From NCBI GenBank assembly GCA_013154225.1, contig JAADCW010000175.1, forward strand, positions 1-14,629: 14,629 bases of DNA. The letters are read 5' to 3'. Shown in pieces: positions 1-7,217 of this stretch (position 1 is its first letter; every line of letters starts with the position of its first letter). Under the pieces are notes generated by a model that saw only the letters and a list, made by a program, of their open reading frames with translations, made no database searches and was not told the origin of the DNA. The position numbers and the translations under genes are program-made. The DNA is from Chloroflexota bacterium. Its GTDB lineage: Bacteria > Chloroflexota > Anaerolineae > Anaerolineales > DRMV01.

Positions 1-80
1 AGGGTGATGGGGGTGAAGTCAATGGTGACGGGGTCACGATAGGAAAGGAAGCCGGAGAGGGTGAGTTTGATGGGAATCAT
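1..80 (-). CDS. SbcC/Rad50-type ATPase, N-terminal fragment (runs off the window start)
   Basis: Only about 26 codons are present, starting at the ATG complementary to 78-80 and running off the window. The peptide begins MIPIKLTLSGFLSYRDPVTI and continues with an IDF-type strand. This is the usual first strand and turn of SbcC/Rad50 SMC-like nuclease ATPases, just before their Walker A loop. In that family the protein pairs with an SbcD/Mre11 nuclease to process DNA ends and hairpins. The gene follows the SDR stop by 29 bp on the same strand, so it may be co-transcribed with it. No clear Shine-Dalgarno precedes the ATG. An SbcD partner, often just upstream of sbcC, is not there: the upstream gene is an oxidoreductase. 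Another SMC-like or RecF-like ATPase cannot be excluded from so short a piece. Confidence 0.65.
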   Translation of the reverse strand, partial: MIPIKLTLSGFLSYRDPVTIDFTPIT

Positions 81-109
81 GGCAAAAGGTCAGGGGGGAT
101 TGCGATTGG

Positions 110-883
110 TTAGAAGGAAAGACGGCGGAATAAGAACGAGGGAATGTGCTGAATGGTCAGCATGACCCAGCGCCAGCGGGCTGGGGTGTAGATGACCTGT
201 TTGCGTTTGCGGATGGCTTTGGCAATGTCGGCTGCGGCTTGTTCGGGCGAGATGACCCAAAACGCGCCGCCGCCTGCCGATTGGAGCATGGGGGTGTCCA
301 CAAAGCCGGGCTTGACCGTGAGGACATGCACGCCGCGGCGGGTGAGGCGGTTGCGGAGGCTTTCCAGGTAGTTGGTGAGACCGGCTTTGCTGGCCTGGTA
401 GGCTGGGTTTTTGACCCGCCCGCGGTCGCCGGCTACGGATGAGATGCCCACGATGTGGCCTTCCCCTTGGGTTTGGAAGTAGGCCGCGGCCTGACCCAGC
501 CAGGCCACCGCGCCCATGAGGTTGACTTCCAGCATGGCGCGGTCTTTTTCAAAGGTGTATTCGTCTTCGGCCACGGGCAACAGCACCCCCGCGGCGTACA
601 CCACCACATCCATGCGCCCCATTTCGGCCAGGATGCGCTGGAAAAGCGTGGGGATGTGTTCGTAGTCGGTGACGTCGTGGGGGTAAATGCGCACGGCTTC
701 TTCTGCATCTGGCCGACCCGCGGTGAGTTCCGCGGCCAGGGCCTGGAGCGCGTCGCCGCGGCGGGCGAGCAGGGCCAGACGGTAGCCTTCTTGGGCTAAT
801 TCGCGCGCCAGCGCGGCGCCAATGCCCGACGACGCGCCAATGATAACGGCAACAGGCGGTGTGAGAAGGGGAGACGAGGGCAT
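110..883 (-). CDS. short-chain dehydrogenase/reductase (SDR), DprE2-like C-terminus
   Basis: This is a 257-residue NAD(P)-dependent oxidoreductase of the classical SDR fold. The dinucleotide-binding motif GASSGIG is at residues 16-22 and the YAAG structural motif at 96-99. The active site has Asn121, Ser149, Tyr162 and Lys166 (YQASK). The C-terminus ends in a hydrophobic, Arg-rich segment (WRWVMLTIQHIPSFLFRRL) that recalls DprE2-type and related membrane-associated SDRs. The substrate cannot be read from sequence. The start is the ATG at 883, preceded by GGAG at 7 bp. The frame stays open upstream into the methyltransferase gene, but that extension has no SDR character and overlaps a real gene. 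The gene lies 94 bp downstream of the methyltransferase and 29 bp upstream of the SbcC-like gene, all on the minus strand. Confidence 0.9.
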   Translation of the reverse strand: MPSSPLLTPPVAVIIGASSGIGAALARELAQEGYRLALLARRGDALQALAAELTAGRPDAEEAVRIYPHDVTDYEHIPTLFQRILAEMGRMDVVVYAAGVLLPVAEDEYTFEKDRAMLEVNLMGAVAWLGQAAAYFQTQGEGHIVGISSVAGDRGRVKNPAYQASKAGLTNYLESLRNRLTRRGVHVLTVKPGFVDTPMLQSAGGGAFWVISPEQAAADIAKAIRKRKQVIYTPARWRWVMLTIQHIPSFLFRRLSF

Positions 884-913
884 GGTTTGCTCCAATGCTG
901 GGGGGTGAAAATC

Positions 914-939
914 CACCGATGACACCGATGGGCACCGAA
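914..939. repeat. three short direct repeats of CACCGA(T/A)
   Basis: CACCGAT occurs at 914-920 and 923-929, and CACCGAA at 933-939, giving a 9-10 bp period in the gap between the methyltransferase and SDR genes. On the minus strand this reads as repeated ATCGGTG units. From memory, similar ATCGGTG-NN-ATCGGTGG strings are scattered between genes in many environmental genomes, but I cannot verify that here. No T-tract or stable hairpin accompanies it. Confidence 0.5.
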
Positions 940-977
940 TGATGGCAAAGTGCGTGCGGGTGCGCGGCGGGTGGCGT

Positions 978-2042
978 TCAGGGCATTGCTGAAGATCGCG
1001 GCGGTGTTTCCACCAGGCGTTGCGCGGCCTGCTGGGCAATTTCGGGCACAATCTCATAGCCCACGCCGTGCCGCCCCAGATCCCTGGCCGCGAGCAAGGT
1101 CGTGCCGCTTCCTGCAAAGGGGTCGAGCACGGTTTCGCCCACGAAACTATATGCCCGAATCAGCCGCTCGGGCAGTTCGTAGGGGAAAGGTGCCACGTGG
1201 CTGCGGCGTCCACCGCTTTCTTCAGGCTTGAGGGTCCAAACATCGCTCTTTTTGATGGCCAGCCAAAAGGCTTTGTCCAGTTTCGAGGCTTCCCTTTGCT
1301 CAGGCGTGAGGTGTGCGTATTTGCGGTAGTGTTTTGGCGCGGGCTTTTCAAATTCCAAAATGAATTCGTGCGCGAAGTTGAGCAGAATGCTGCCGGGGTA
1401 GGGGTAAGTGCCAAAGTGGGCGCGCACGGAATTGGTCTTGTGCCAGATGATTTCCCGTTTGAAAACGAAACCCAGCCCTTCGCAGAGGTCAATGGTTTTG
1501 CCCACCAGGTTGAGACTGCGGAAAGTGCCGTTTTGGCGCACTGGCAGGTTCATGATGTTGATAAAGGCTTTCCGGCCAGGCTGGAGCACCCGATAGACTT
1601 CGGCCCACACTTTGCCGATTTCCTGAAGCCAGGTTTCCAGATCGTGGATGTCGCCTAAATCGCCATCCAGGGGGGTGGGGGTGTACATTTTGGCGTCGAA
1701 GTAGGGCGGGGAAGTGACCATGAGGTGGACGCTATTGTCGTCCAGGTGGTGCATGTCGCGGGCATCGGCAACGAAAATGCGTTGGCGGGTGCCGTGGGTT
1801 TCCAGATCCCAATGGCGGGGCGGATTGCTTTCAGCCGCGGCACTGCCCGGAAAGCGCCCTTCCTGCACCAGGCGTTCCAGGGCTTGCCGTTCAAAGCGGT
1901 ATTGTCCGCTGGCCGCGCGATAAGCCGGCACCTCACTGTTGCGGGCCAACGCGTGCAGTTCCGCTACCGTGATGCCCAACACACGGGCGGCTTCCCCAAC
2001 CGAAAGATAGCGGCGTGCGGCGTAATCTTCGGGCGCTGTCAT
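978..2042 (-). CDS. solitary beta-class DNA methyltransferase (N6-adenine/N4-cytosine) with N-terminal HTH
   Basis: This 354-residue protein should transfer methyl from S-adenosylmethionine to an exocyclic amino group in DNA. Residues about 11-60 form an excisionase/MerR-like helix-turn-helix (RYLSVGEAARVLGIT, then YRAASGQYRF). Catalytic motif IV, TSPPY, is at 110-114. The SAM-binding motif I, DPFAGSGTT, is at 307-315. The order IV before I marks the beta class of amino-methyltransferases. The roughly 190 residues between them should hold the target-recognition part. TSPPY occurs in both N4-cytosine and N6-adenine enzymes, so the base is undecided. No restriction endonuclease lies beside it: the neighbours are an SDR and divergent clpB. 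It therefore looks like an orphan, possibly regulatory, methylase. The ATG at 2042 has no Shine-Dalgarno but has TACAAT exactly 6 bp upstream, suggesting a leaderless message. Confidence 0.92.
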   Translation of the reverse strand: MTAPEDYAARRYLSVGEAARVLGITVAELHALARNSEVPAYRAASGQYRFERQALERLVQEGRFPGSAAAESNPPRHWDLETHGTRQRIFVADARDMHHLDDNSVHLMVTSPPYFDAKMYTPTPLDGDLGDIHDLETWLQEIGKVWAEVYRVLQPGRKAFINIMNLPVRQNGTFRSLNLVGKTIDLCEGLGFVFKREIIWHKTNSVRAHFGTYPYPGSILLNFAHEFILEFEKPAPKHYRKYAHLTPEQREASKLDKAFWLAIKKSDVWTLKPEESGGRRSHVAPFPYELPERLIRAYSFVGETVLDPFAGSGTTLLAARDLGRHGVGYEIVPEIAQQAAQRLVETPPRSSAMP

Positions 2043-2048
2043 GGCGAT

Positions 2049-2054
2049 ATTGTA
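2049..2054 (-). promoter_or_regulatory. putative -10 box (TACAAT) of a leaderless methyltransferase transcript
   Basis: On the minus strand TACAAT matches the sigma-A -10 consensus at 5 of 6 positions. It is followed by exactly six bases (ATCGCC) and then the ATG of the methyltransferase. Transcription starting about 7 bp after the box would begin at the start codon itself. No convincing -35 lies 16-18 bp upstream, which lowers confidence. Confidence 0.45.
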
Positions 2055-2202
2055 ACCCCAATTGCAAACGGGCAGGGCGCTGGGCCTGGTTTGCGGCTAT
2101 TGTAACACCCCTGTTGTGCCCTCTTACACAAAACCTATTTTCCTCTTATACCCCTCTAATAATTGTAGGCTAAAGTAAAAGTGGTTTTCAAGGCTTATTC
2201 GA

Positions 2203-2232
2203 CGCGGAAGGGGGAAGGAGGGGCCTTCCGCG
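2203..2232 (+). promoter_or_regulatory. inverted repeat in the clpB leader with two competing pairings
   Basis: CGCGGAAGG (2203-2211) pairs perfectly with CCTTCCGCG (2224-2232) across a 12-base loop. A second GGAAGG copy at 2213-2218 can pair with the same CCTTCC (2224-2229), giving a mutually exclusive smaller hairpin. Both lie just upstream of the clpB Shine-Dalgarno (AAGGAG near 2244-2249). No CIRCE (HrcA) or HAIR (HspR) heat-shock operator was found between 2043 and 2257, and I could not assign a confident clpB promoter. A role in heat control is speculation. Confidence 0.4.
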
Positions 2233-2257
2233 CATCTTACCGTAAGGAGAGTGAATC

Positions 2258-4861
2258 ATGAACCTGGAGAAATACACGCAAAAATCGCGTGAGGCTATTT
2301 TTGCTGCGCAACGCTTGGCGCAGGAATATCACCATCAGACCATTGAGCCCGCCCACCTGCTGTTGGCGCTTTTGCAGCAGGAAGAGGGCGTGGTGCCGGC
2401 CATTGTGACCAAGATTGCCGGTAGTGTTGAAGCATTGCGGAACGACGTTCGCAACGATTTGGAGCGCCGCCCGAAAGTGTACGGCGCGACCACGGAAGTG
2501 GGCTTGGCGCAGCCCACCGCGGCAGTGCTGGAAGCCGCGGAGCGCTATGCCCGTGGGATGCAGGATGACTACGTCTCCACCGAGCACCTTTTGCTGGGTT
2601 TGACCGAAAGCGTGGAAGGCCAGCGCCTGGCGCGCTATGGCATCACCAAAGACGCCATCCTCAAGGCGCTGGTGGAAATCCGCGGCACCCAGCGGGTGAC
2701 TTCCGAAAATCCGGAATCCACCTATCAAGCGTTGGAAAAATACGGCCGCGACCTGACCGCGTTGGCCCGCCAGGGCAAACTGGATCCGGTCATTGGCCGC
2801 GACGAAGAAATCCGCCGTGTGATCCAGATCCTTTCCCGCCGCACCAAGAACAACCCCGCGTTGGTTGGTGAGCCTGGTGTGGGTAAGACCGCCATTGTTG
2901 AAGGTTTGGCTCAGCGTATTGTGAACGGCGACGTGCCCGAAGGGTTGAAGCACAAGCGGCTCATTCAGTTGGACATGGGCTCCCTCATCGCGGGTGCGAA
3001 ATACCGCGGCGAGTTTGAAGAGCGGCTCAAGGCCGTGTTGAAAGAGATCGTGGATTCCAACGGCGAGATCATCCTCTTCATTGACGAAATGCACACCGTG
3101 GTGGGCGCGGGCAAAGCCGAAGGCGCGATGGACGCGGGCAACATGCTCAAACCCATGCTCGCGCGTGGCGAACTGCGCATGATTGGCGCGACCACGTTGG
3201 ACGAATACCGCAAGTACATTGAAAAAGACCCCGCGCTGGAGCGCCGCTTCCAGCCCGTGCTGGTGGAAGAGCCCACGGTGGAAGAAACCATCAGCATCTT
3301 GCGCGGTCTGAAAGAGCGCTATGAGGTCTATCACGGCGTGCGCATCACCGACTCCGCGGTGATCGCGGCCGCGACCCTCAGCCATCGCTACATTACCGAC
3401 CGCTTCCTGCCTGACAAGGCCATTGACCTGATTGACGAAGCCGCAGCCCGCCTGCGCACCGAAATTGACTCCAAGCCGCAGGTGCTCGACGAAGTCGAAC
3501 GCCAGATTTTGCAGCTGGAAATTGAACGTGAGGCGCTGAAGAAGGAAAAGGATCGCGCCTCTAAAGAGCGGCTCAAGGCCATTGAAAAAGAATTGGCCGA
3601 ACTGCAGGAAAAGGCTCAGGCCCTGCGTGCTCGCTGGCAGGCTGAAAAGCAGGCCATTGAAGAACTCCATGCCATCAAAGAGCAAATCGAGCAAACCCGC
3701 ATGGAAATTGAGCGTGCAGAGCGCCAGGCCGATCTGGAAAAGGTCGCTCGCTTGCGCTACGGCGTGCTGCGCGAACTGGAAGAAAAACTCAAGGCGCAGG
3801 AAGCAAAACTCCGAGAACTGCAAAAAGAAGGCGCCTTGCTCAAAGAGGAAGTGGACGCGGAAGAGATCGCCAAAGTGGTCTCCAGCTGGACCGGTATTCC
3901 GGTTTCCCGCCTGCTGGAAAGCGAGCGCGAAAAACTCCTGCACATGGAAGAACGCTTGCACCAGCGGGTGGTGGGTCAGGACCACGCCATCAAGGCAGTG
4001 GCCAACGCGGTGCGCCGGGCGCGTGCCGGCTTGCAAGACCCCAACCGCCCCATCGGCTCCTTCATCTTCCTGGGGCCCACGGGCGTGGGTAAAACCGAGT
4101 TGGCCCGCGCGTTGGCTGAATTCCTCTTCGACGATGAGCACGCGATGATCCGCATTGACATGAGCGAATATCAGGAAAAGCATACGGTATCGCGGCTCAT
4201 CGGTGCGCCCCCTGGGTATGTGGGGCATGAGGAAGGCGGCCAATTGACGGAAGCCGTGCGTCGGCGGCCTTACAGCGTGGTGCTGTTCGACGAAATCGAA
4301 AAGGCCCATCGGGAAGTCTTCAACGTCCTGCTCCAATTGTTGGACGACGGCCGCCTGACCGACGGCAAAGGCCGCACCGTGGACTTCCGCAACACCATCA
4401 TCATCATGACCAGCAACCTGGGCAGCGAACTGTGGTTGGAAGGCCGCACGGACGTCTCGCGGGATGAAATCAACCGCATCTTGCAACGGCACTTCCGCCC
4501 CGAATTCCTCAACCGCATTGACGATATCATCGTCTTCCATCCGCTGAAGAAGGAAGACCTGGTGAAGATCGTGGACATCCAACTGCGGCGGCTTGCGCAG
4601 TTGCTGGAGGACAAGGGCCTCAAACTGGAAGTGACCGACGCGGCCAAGGAATACCTGGCCGAGGTGGGCTACGACCCGGACTTTGGTGCTCGTCCCCTCA
4701 AGCGCGCAATCCAGCGCGAACTGCAAGACCCGTTGGCCATCAAGATTTTGGCCGGCGAATTCAAGGAAGGCGACACCATCCGGGTGGACCGTGGCCCCGA
4801 CGGGCTGGTGTTCACCGCAGTGGCCGAAGCCGAGGTTGTGGAAGACGAAGAGGAAGCGTAA
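2258..4861 (+). CDS. clpB: ClpB protein disaggregase (Hsp100 AAA+ chaperone)
   Basis: This 867-residue protein has the full ClpB plan. It is a cytoplasmic hexameric ATPase that threads aggregated proteins through its pore and works with DnaK/DnaJ/GrpE. The N-terminal Clp repeat domain covers residues about 1-145. AAA-1 has Walker A GEPGVGKT at 204-211 and Walker B ending in Asp276-Glu277. The coiled-coil middle domain, rich in Glu, Lys and Arg, spans roughly 405-530; it separates ClpB from ClpA and ClpC. AAA-2 has Walker A GPTGVGKT at 606-613 and Walker B ending in Asp678-Glu679. The C-terminus is acidic (VVEDEEEA). Length is typical for the family. The ATG at 2258 has a good Shine-Dalgarno (TAAGGAGAG). 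The gene stands alone, divergent from the methyltransferase, and ends in a strong terminator 21 bp after its stop. Confidence 0.99.
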   Translation: MNLEKYTQKSREAIFAAQRLAQEYHHQTIEPAHLLLALLQQEEGVVPAIVTKIAGSVEALRNDVRNDLERRPKVYGATTEVGLAQPTAAVLEAAERYARGMQDDYVSTEHLLLGLTESVEGQRLARYGITKDAILKALVEIRGTQRVTSENPESTYQALEKYGRDLTALARQGKLDPVIGRDEEIRRVIQILSRRTKNNPALVGEPGVGKTAIVEGLAQRIVNGDVPEGLKHKRLIQLDMGSLIAGAKYRGEFEERLKAVLKEIVDSNGEIILFIDEMHTVVGAGKAEGAMDAGNMLKPMLARGELRMIGATTLDEYRKYIEKDPALERRFQPVLVEEPTVEETISILRGLKERYEVYHGVRITDSAVIAAATLSHRYITDRFLPDKAIDLIDEAAARLRTEIDSKPQVLDEVERQILQLEIEREALKKEKDRASKERLKAIEKELAELQEKAQALRARWQAEKQAIEELHAIKEQIEQTRMEIERAERQADLEKVARLRYGVLRELEEKLKAQEAKLRELQKEGALLKEEVDAEEIAKVVSSWTGIPVSRLLESEREKLLHMEERLHQRVVGQDHAIKAVANAVRRARAGLQDPNRPIGSFIFLGPTGVGKTELARALAEFLFDDEHAMIRIDMSEYQEKHTVSRLIGAPPGYVGHEEGGQLTEAVRRRPYSVVLFDEIEKAHREVFNVLLQLLDDGRLTDGKGRTVDFRNTIIIMTSNLGSELWLEGRTDVSRDEINRILQRHFRPEFLNRIDDIIVFHPLKKEDLVKIVDIQLRRLAQLLEDKGLKLEVTDAAKEYLAEVGYDPDFGARPLKRAIQRELQDPLAIKILAGEFKEGDTIRVDRGPDGLVFTAVAEAEVVEDEEEA

Positions 4862-4881
4862 GAGCACGCTCCCGAAAAATC

Positions 4882-4914
4882 AAAGGCTGGCAGGGCAACC
4901 TGCCAGCCTTTTTT
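4882..4914. terminator. bidirectional intrinsic terminator between clpB and the convergent kinase gene
   Basis: A perfect 13-bp stem (4882-4894 with 4899-4911) is capped by the GNRA tetraloop GCAA and followed by a T-run to 4914. Read on the minus strand, the same hairpin is followed by TTTGATTTTT. It can therefore also end the deoxynucleoside kinase operon arriving from the right. It sits 21 bp past the clpB stop and 41 bp past the kinase stop. Confidence 0.93.
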
Positions 4915-4955
4915 CGTTGGATATTGTCAATCCCAATGTGCTGATGCTCAAACCG

Positions 4956-5618
4956 TTATTCCCCGTGCCCGACTTCTTCGCCCCATACCACCTCTTCCTT
5001 GCCGGCGAGTTTTTCTTGAATTTTGCCCACGATGAGATCCAGATGGCGGGGATGCGCAACGTAGTCCAAGTCGTCGGCAGGCACGGTAAGCACCGGGCAG
5101 AGGGTGAAGCGCTGGAGCCAGGCTTCGTACAACTCGTTGAGTTGGGCAAGATATTCGGGGGAGATGTCGCGCTCGTATTCCCGCCCACGGCGGGCAATGC
5201 GCGCTTGCAGGGTGTCCACCGAGGCCCGCAGATACACCACCAAATCAGGGGGCGGCAGGAACGTCACCAGGGCTTCGTAGAGCCCCCAATAGGTTTCCCA
5301 ATCGCGGGCGCTCATGTGGCCCTGCAAATAGAGGTTGCGGGCAAAGACTTCTGCGTCTTCATACACACTGCGGTCCTGCACCACCGAAGTGGGGTGCTGC
5401 ATCAGCCGATGGTGAATGCGCAGACGATGCGAAAGGAAAAACACCTGGGAATGAAAGGCCCAGGCGCGCATATCTTGATAAAAATCGGCCAGGTAAGGGT
5501 TTTCGGCCACCGGTTCGTAGAAAGGTTCCCACCCCAGGCGTTCGCTGAGCAGTTGCACCAGGGTGGATTTTCCCACGCCGATATTGCCGGCCACCGCGAT
5601 GAATTTCTTTTGTTGCAT
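4956..5618 (-). CDS. deoxynucleoside kinase (dGK/dAK/dCK family)
   Basis: This 220-residue salvage kinase should phosphorylate a deoxynucleoside with ATP to give the 5'-monophosphate. The P-loop GNIGVGKS is at 11-18. The EPVAENPYL stretch near 35-43 supplies the catalytic Glu region. The family DRS motif is at 82-84 (DRSVYED). An Arg-rich lid, RRGREYERD, lies near 143-151. These features distinguish dNKs from thymidylate kinase and from bacterial TK1-type thymidine kinases. Base preference (A, G, C or T) cannot be read from the motifs. The start ATG at 5618 has GGAG 5 bp upstream. The gene follows the phosphatase gene by 21 bp and is the last in the operon, ending just before the shared terminator with clpB. 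Confidence 0.93.
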   Translation of the reverse strand: MQQKKFIAVAGNIGVGKSTLVQLLSERLGWEPFYEPVAENPYLADFYQDMRAWAFHSQVFFLSHRLRIHHRLMQHPTSVVQDRSVYEDAEVFARNLYLQGHMSARDWETYWGLYEALVTFLPPPDLVVYLRASVDTLQARIARRGREYERDISPEYLAQLNELYEAWLQRFTLCPVLTVPADDLDYVAHPRHLDLIVGKIQEKLAGKEEVVWGEEVGHGE

Positions 5619-5639
5619 GTTTACTCCGAAGCAGAGAAG

Positions 5640-6419
5640 TTAGCCGTTTTGATGTAAAACGGTCAGCATTTGGGCGTGCAAAGTCGGGTTGGCGGCCACG
5701 ATGGATTGCGGTGGTGAAAGGTAATCTTTGCCGCCTTGCAGGTTGGTGACCAACGCGCCAGCCTCTGAGGCAATCAACCCGCCTGCGGCCACATCCCACG
5801 GTTTGAGGCGGATTTCCCAATAGCCGTCGAAGCGGCCTGCGGCCACGTAGCACAGGTCCAGCGCGGCAGACCCCAGCCGCCGCACGCCCTGACTGCGCAC
5901 CGCGAAGCGCGCGAAGTTGTCGAGGTTGTTGTCGGGGTTTTCCCACGTGTCATAGGGGAAGCCGGTCACCAGCAGGGCACGGCCCAGGGCGTCGGTTTGG
6001 GAAACCCGCAAAGGTTGGCCGTTGAGGAACGCCCCTCGGCCGCGTTCGGCCGAGAAGCATTCGTCGCGCATGGGGTCATACACCACCCCCAGCCGCACCA
6101 TGCCGTCTTCCGCATAGGCAATGGACACGGAGAAGATAGGCACCCCGTGAGCGAAGTTGACCGTGCCGTCCAGGGGGTCAATGTACCACAGGCTGCCATC
6201 CCCGCGGTGCGCGCCGCTTTCTTCGGCCAAAATGCTGTGCTCAGGCCAGCGATTGCGGATGCTTTCCAGCAAAAAAGCCTCAGATTGCCGGTCGGTTTCG
6301 GTGACCAGATCAATGGCGTGGCTTTTGCTGGTGATGGTATGGTGCTGCCCATAGCCGGCGCGCAAAATCACACCGGCCTGGCGGGCGATGATTTCCAGGT
6401 CGTGAAGGGTTGGTTGCAT
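5640..6419 (-). CDS. inositol monophosphatase family phosphatase (SuhB-like)
   Basis: This 259-residue Mg2+-dependent phosphatase belongs to the IMPase/FBPase fold. Metal-binding motifs are intact: LAEES near 64-68, the hallmark IDPLDGTVNF at 80-89 (Asp81 and Asp84) and WDVAAG at 208-213 (Asp209). Family members dephosphorylate inositol-1-phosphate, other sugar phosphates or 3'-phosphoadenosine phosphate. The sequence alone does not choose among these. Length is normal. The start ATG at 6419 has AGGA about 10 bp upstream, within the tail of the response regulator gene. Only 3 bp separate the two genes, indicating translational linkage. It is the middle gene of the three-gene minus-strand operon. 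Confidence 0.93.
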   Translation of the reverse strand: MQPTLHDLEIIARQAGVILRAGYGQHHTITSKSHAIDLVTETDRQSEAFLLESIRNRWPEHSILAEESGAHRGDGSLWYIDPLDGTVNFAHGVPIFSVSIAYAEDGMVRLGVVYDPMRDECFSAERGRGAFLNGQPLRVSQTDALGRALLVTGFPYDTWENPDNNLDNFARFAVRSQGVRRLGSAALDLCYVAAGRFDGYWEIRLKPWDVAAGGLIASEAGALVTNLQGGKDYLSPPQSIVAANPTLHAQMLTVLHQNG

Positions 6420-6422
6420 GGT

Positions 6423-7043
6423 TTAGTTTCCTGGGGGGAAGTCCTCAAGCCGCTGGCGGATGGCTTCCAGTTCCTGCCGAATGGTTTGGCGTTCGCGCCG
6501 TGCTTCGGCCAGCATGGAGGCAAAGGCCGGACGCTGTTCCTCGGGCATGGAGGGGATCAGCCGTTCCAGACGGGCAATTTGTGCGGATTTGTAGCGCAGT
6601 TTGGTTTCCAGGCGCTCCAAATAGCCGCGGTAAAAGGTCGCGTCGTCCAGCGGCGGCGTTTCGGGGGAGATGCCTTCCTGGAGCACTTCTGCCACGGTAA
6701 GCAGGAATTCTTCGGTGTCAATGGGCTTTTCCAGGAAGCGCACCGCGCCCAGGCTGAGGGCAAATTCTTTGTCTTCGGGGGCCACGTAGGTGGCTGAAAC
6801 GAAGACGATGGGCAGGCGGCGGGTTTCGGGATCACGGCGCAGGCGCTGGGCCAGAGAGAACCCGTCTAAGCGCGGCATCAGGATGTCGGTAATGACCAAG
6901 TCGGGGCGTTGGGCCGCGATTTTGCGGAGGGCTTCTTCGCCATCGCCCGCGCTTTCGACCTGGTATCCCTTGAATTTCAAGGTGATTTCCAGGAGTTCCC
7001 GCACAGCAGGTACATCTTCGACGACGAGAATGGTGTTGGCCAT
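6423..7043 (-). CDS. response regulator: receiver domain with C-terminal coiled coil, no DNA-binding domain
   Basis: This 206-residue protein has a complete receiver domain at about 3-122: acidic pair Glu9-Asp10, phospho-acceptor Asp53 (TDILMP), Ser83 and Lys106 (EKP). The remaining 80 or so residues are not a known output domain that I recognise. They contain FYRGYLERLETKLRYKSAQI and then long Arg/Glu-rich helices predicted to form a coiled coil. It probably signals through protein contacts or dimerisation. No histidine kinase is nearby. It heads an operon with the IMPase-like phosphatase and deoxynucleoside kinase. The start is the ATG at 7043. The frame stays open far upstream, but that region overlaps the divergent transpeptidase gene and has no homology character. 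The ATG lacks a Shine-Dalgarno and lies 6 bp after a good -10 box. Confidence 0.92.
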   Translation of the reverse strand: MANTILVVEDVPAVRELLEITLKFKGYQVESAGDGEEALRKIAAQRPDLVITDILMPRLDGFSLAQRLRRDPETRRLPIVFVSATYVAPEDKEFALSLGAVRFLEKPIDTEEFLLTVAEVLQEGISPETPPLDDATFYRGYLERLETKLRYKSAQIARLERLIPSMPEEQRPAFASMLAEARRERQTIRQELEAIRQRLEDFPPGN

Positions 7044-7049
7044 GGGGGT

Positions 7050-7078
7050 ATTGTAGTCCGATTTGAGAAGGGGGGCAA
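7050..7078 (-). promoter_or_regulatory. leaderless-type promoter of the response regulator operon
   Basis: On the minus strand TTGCCC (7078-7073, 4 of 6 to the -35 consensus) is separated by 17 bp from TACAAT (7055-7050, 5 of 6 to the -10). Exactly six bases (ACCCCC) separate the -10 from the ATG at 7043. Initiation about 7 bp after the -10 would place the RNA start at the ATG. There is no purine-rich ribosome site to argue otherwise. Confidence 0.65.
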
Positions 7079-7177
7079 GGCTGTTGGCGAAGGCTGAGAG
7101 TAGGAAAATGGCGCTACATGGGGTGTGCTTGGGGTGATTAAAACTTCGTGAAAAATTGCACAAAGTAGGCGATTTTG

Positions 7178-7186
7178 TGGTAAGAT
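7178..7186 (+). promoter_or_regulatory. extended -10 promoter of the L,D-transpeptidase gene
   Basis: TGG-TAAGAT is an extended -10 (TGn plus a 4 of 6 hexamer). A weak TTGCAC lies 19 bp upstream at 7156-7161. The expected RNA start is near 7193, giving a leader of about 25 bases that contains GGAGG at 7210-7214. This supports starting translation at 7218 or 7221 rather than at the ATG of 7191. Confidence 0.55.
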
Positions 7187-7209
7187 ATACATGGATGAAA
7201 CAACACGGT

Positions 7210-7214
7210 GGAGG
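7210..7214 (+). promoter_or_regulatory. Shine-Dalgarno GGAGG deciding the transpeptidase start
   Basis: GGAGG ends 3 bp before the ATG at 7218 and 6 bp before the in-frame GTG at 7221. The second spacing is the more usual. The ATG at 7191 has no ribosome site and lies too close to the -10 box. Confidence 0.6.
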
Positions 7215-7217
7215 TTG

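Noticed and set aside
884..1117. N-terminal extension of the SDR frame to 1117
   Set aside because: It overlaps the methyltransferase gene and adds low-complexity residues. The ATG at 883 has a GGAG site and begins right before the SDR fold.
978..2042. A restriction-modification system
   Set aside because: Only the methyltransferase is present. Both flanking genes are clearly something else, so no endonuclease or specificity subunit can be claimed.
2237..4867. An 876-codon open frame antisense to the whole of clpB
   Set aside because: clpB is certain on the plus strand. Long antisense frames are common opposite GC-rich genes, and the translation shows no domain or recognisable motif.
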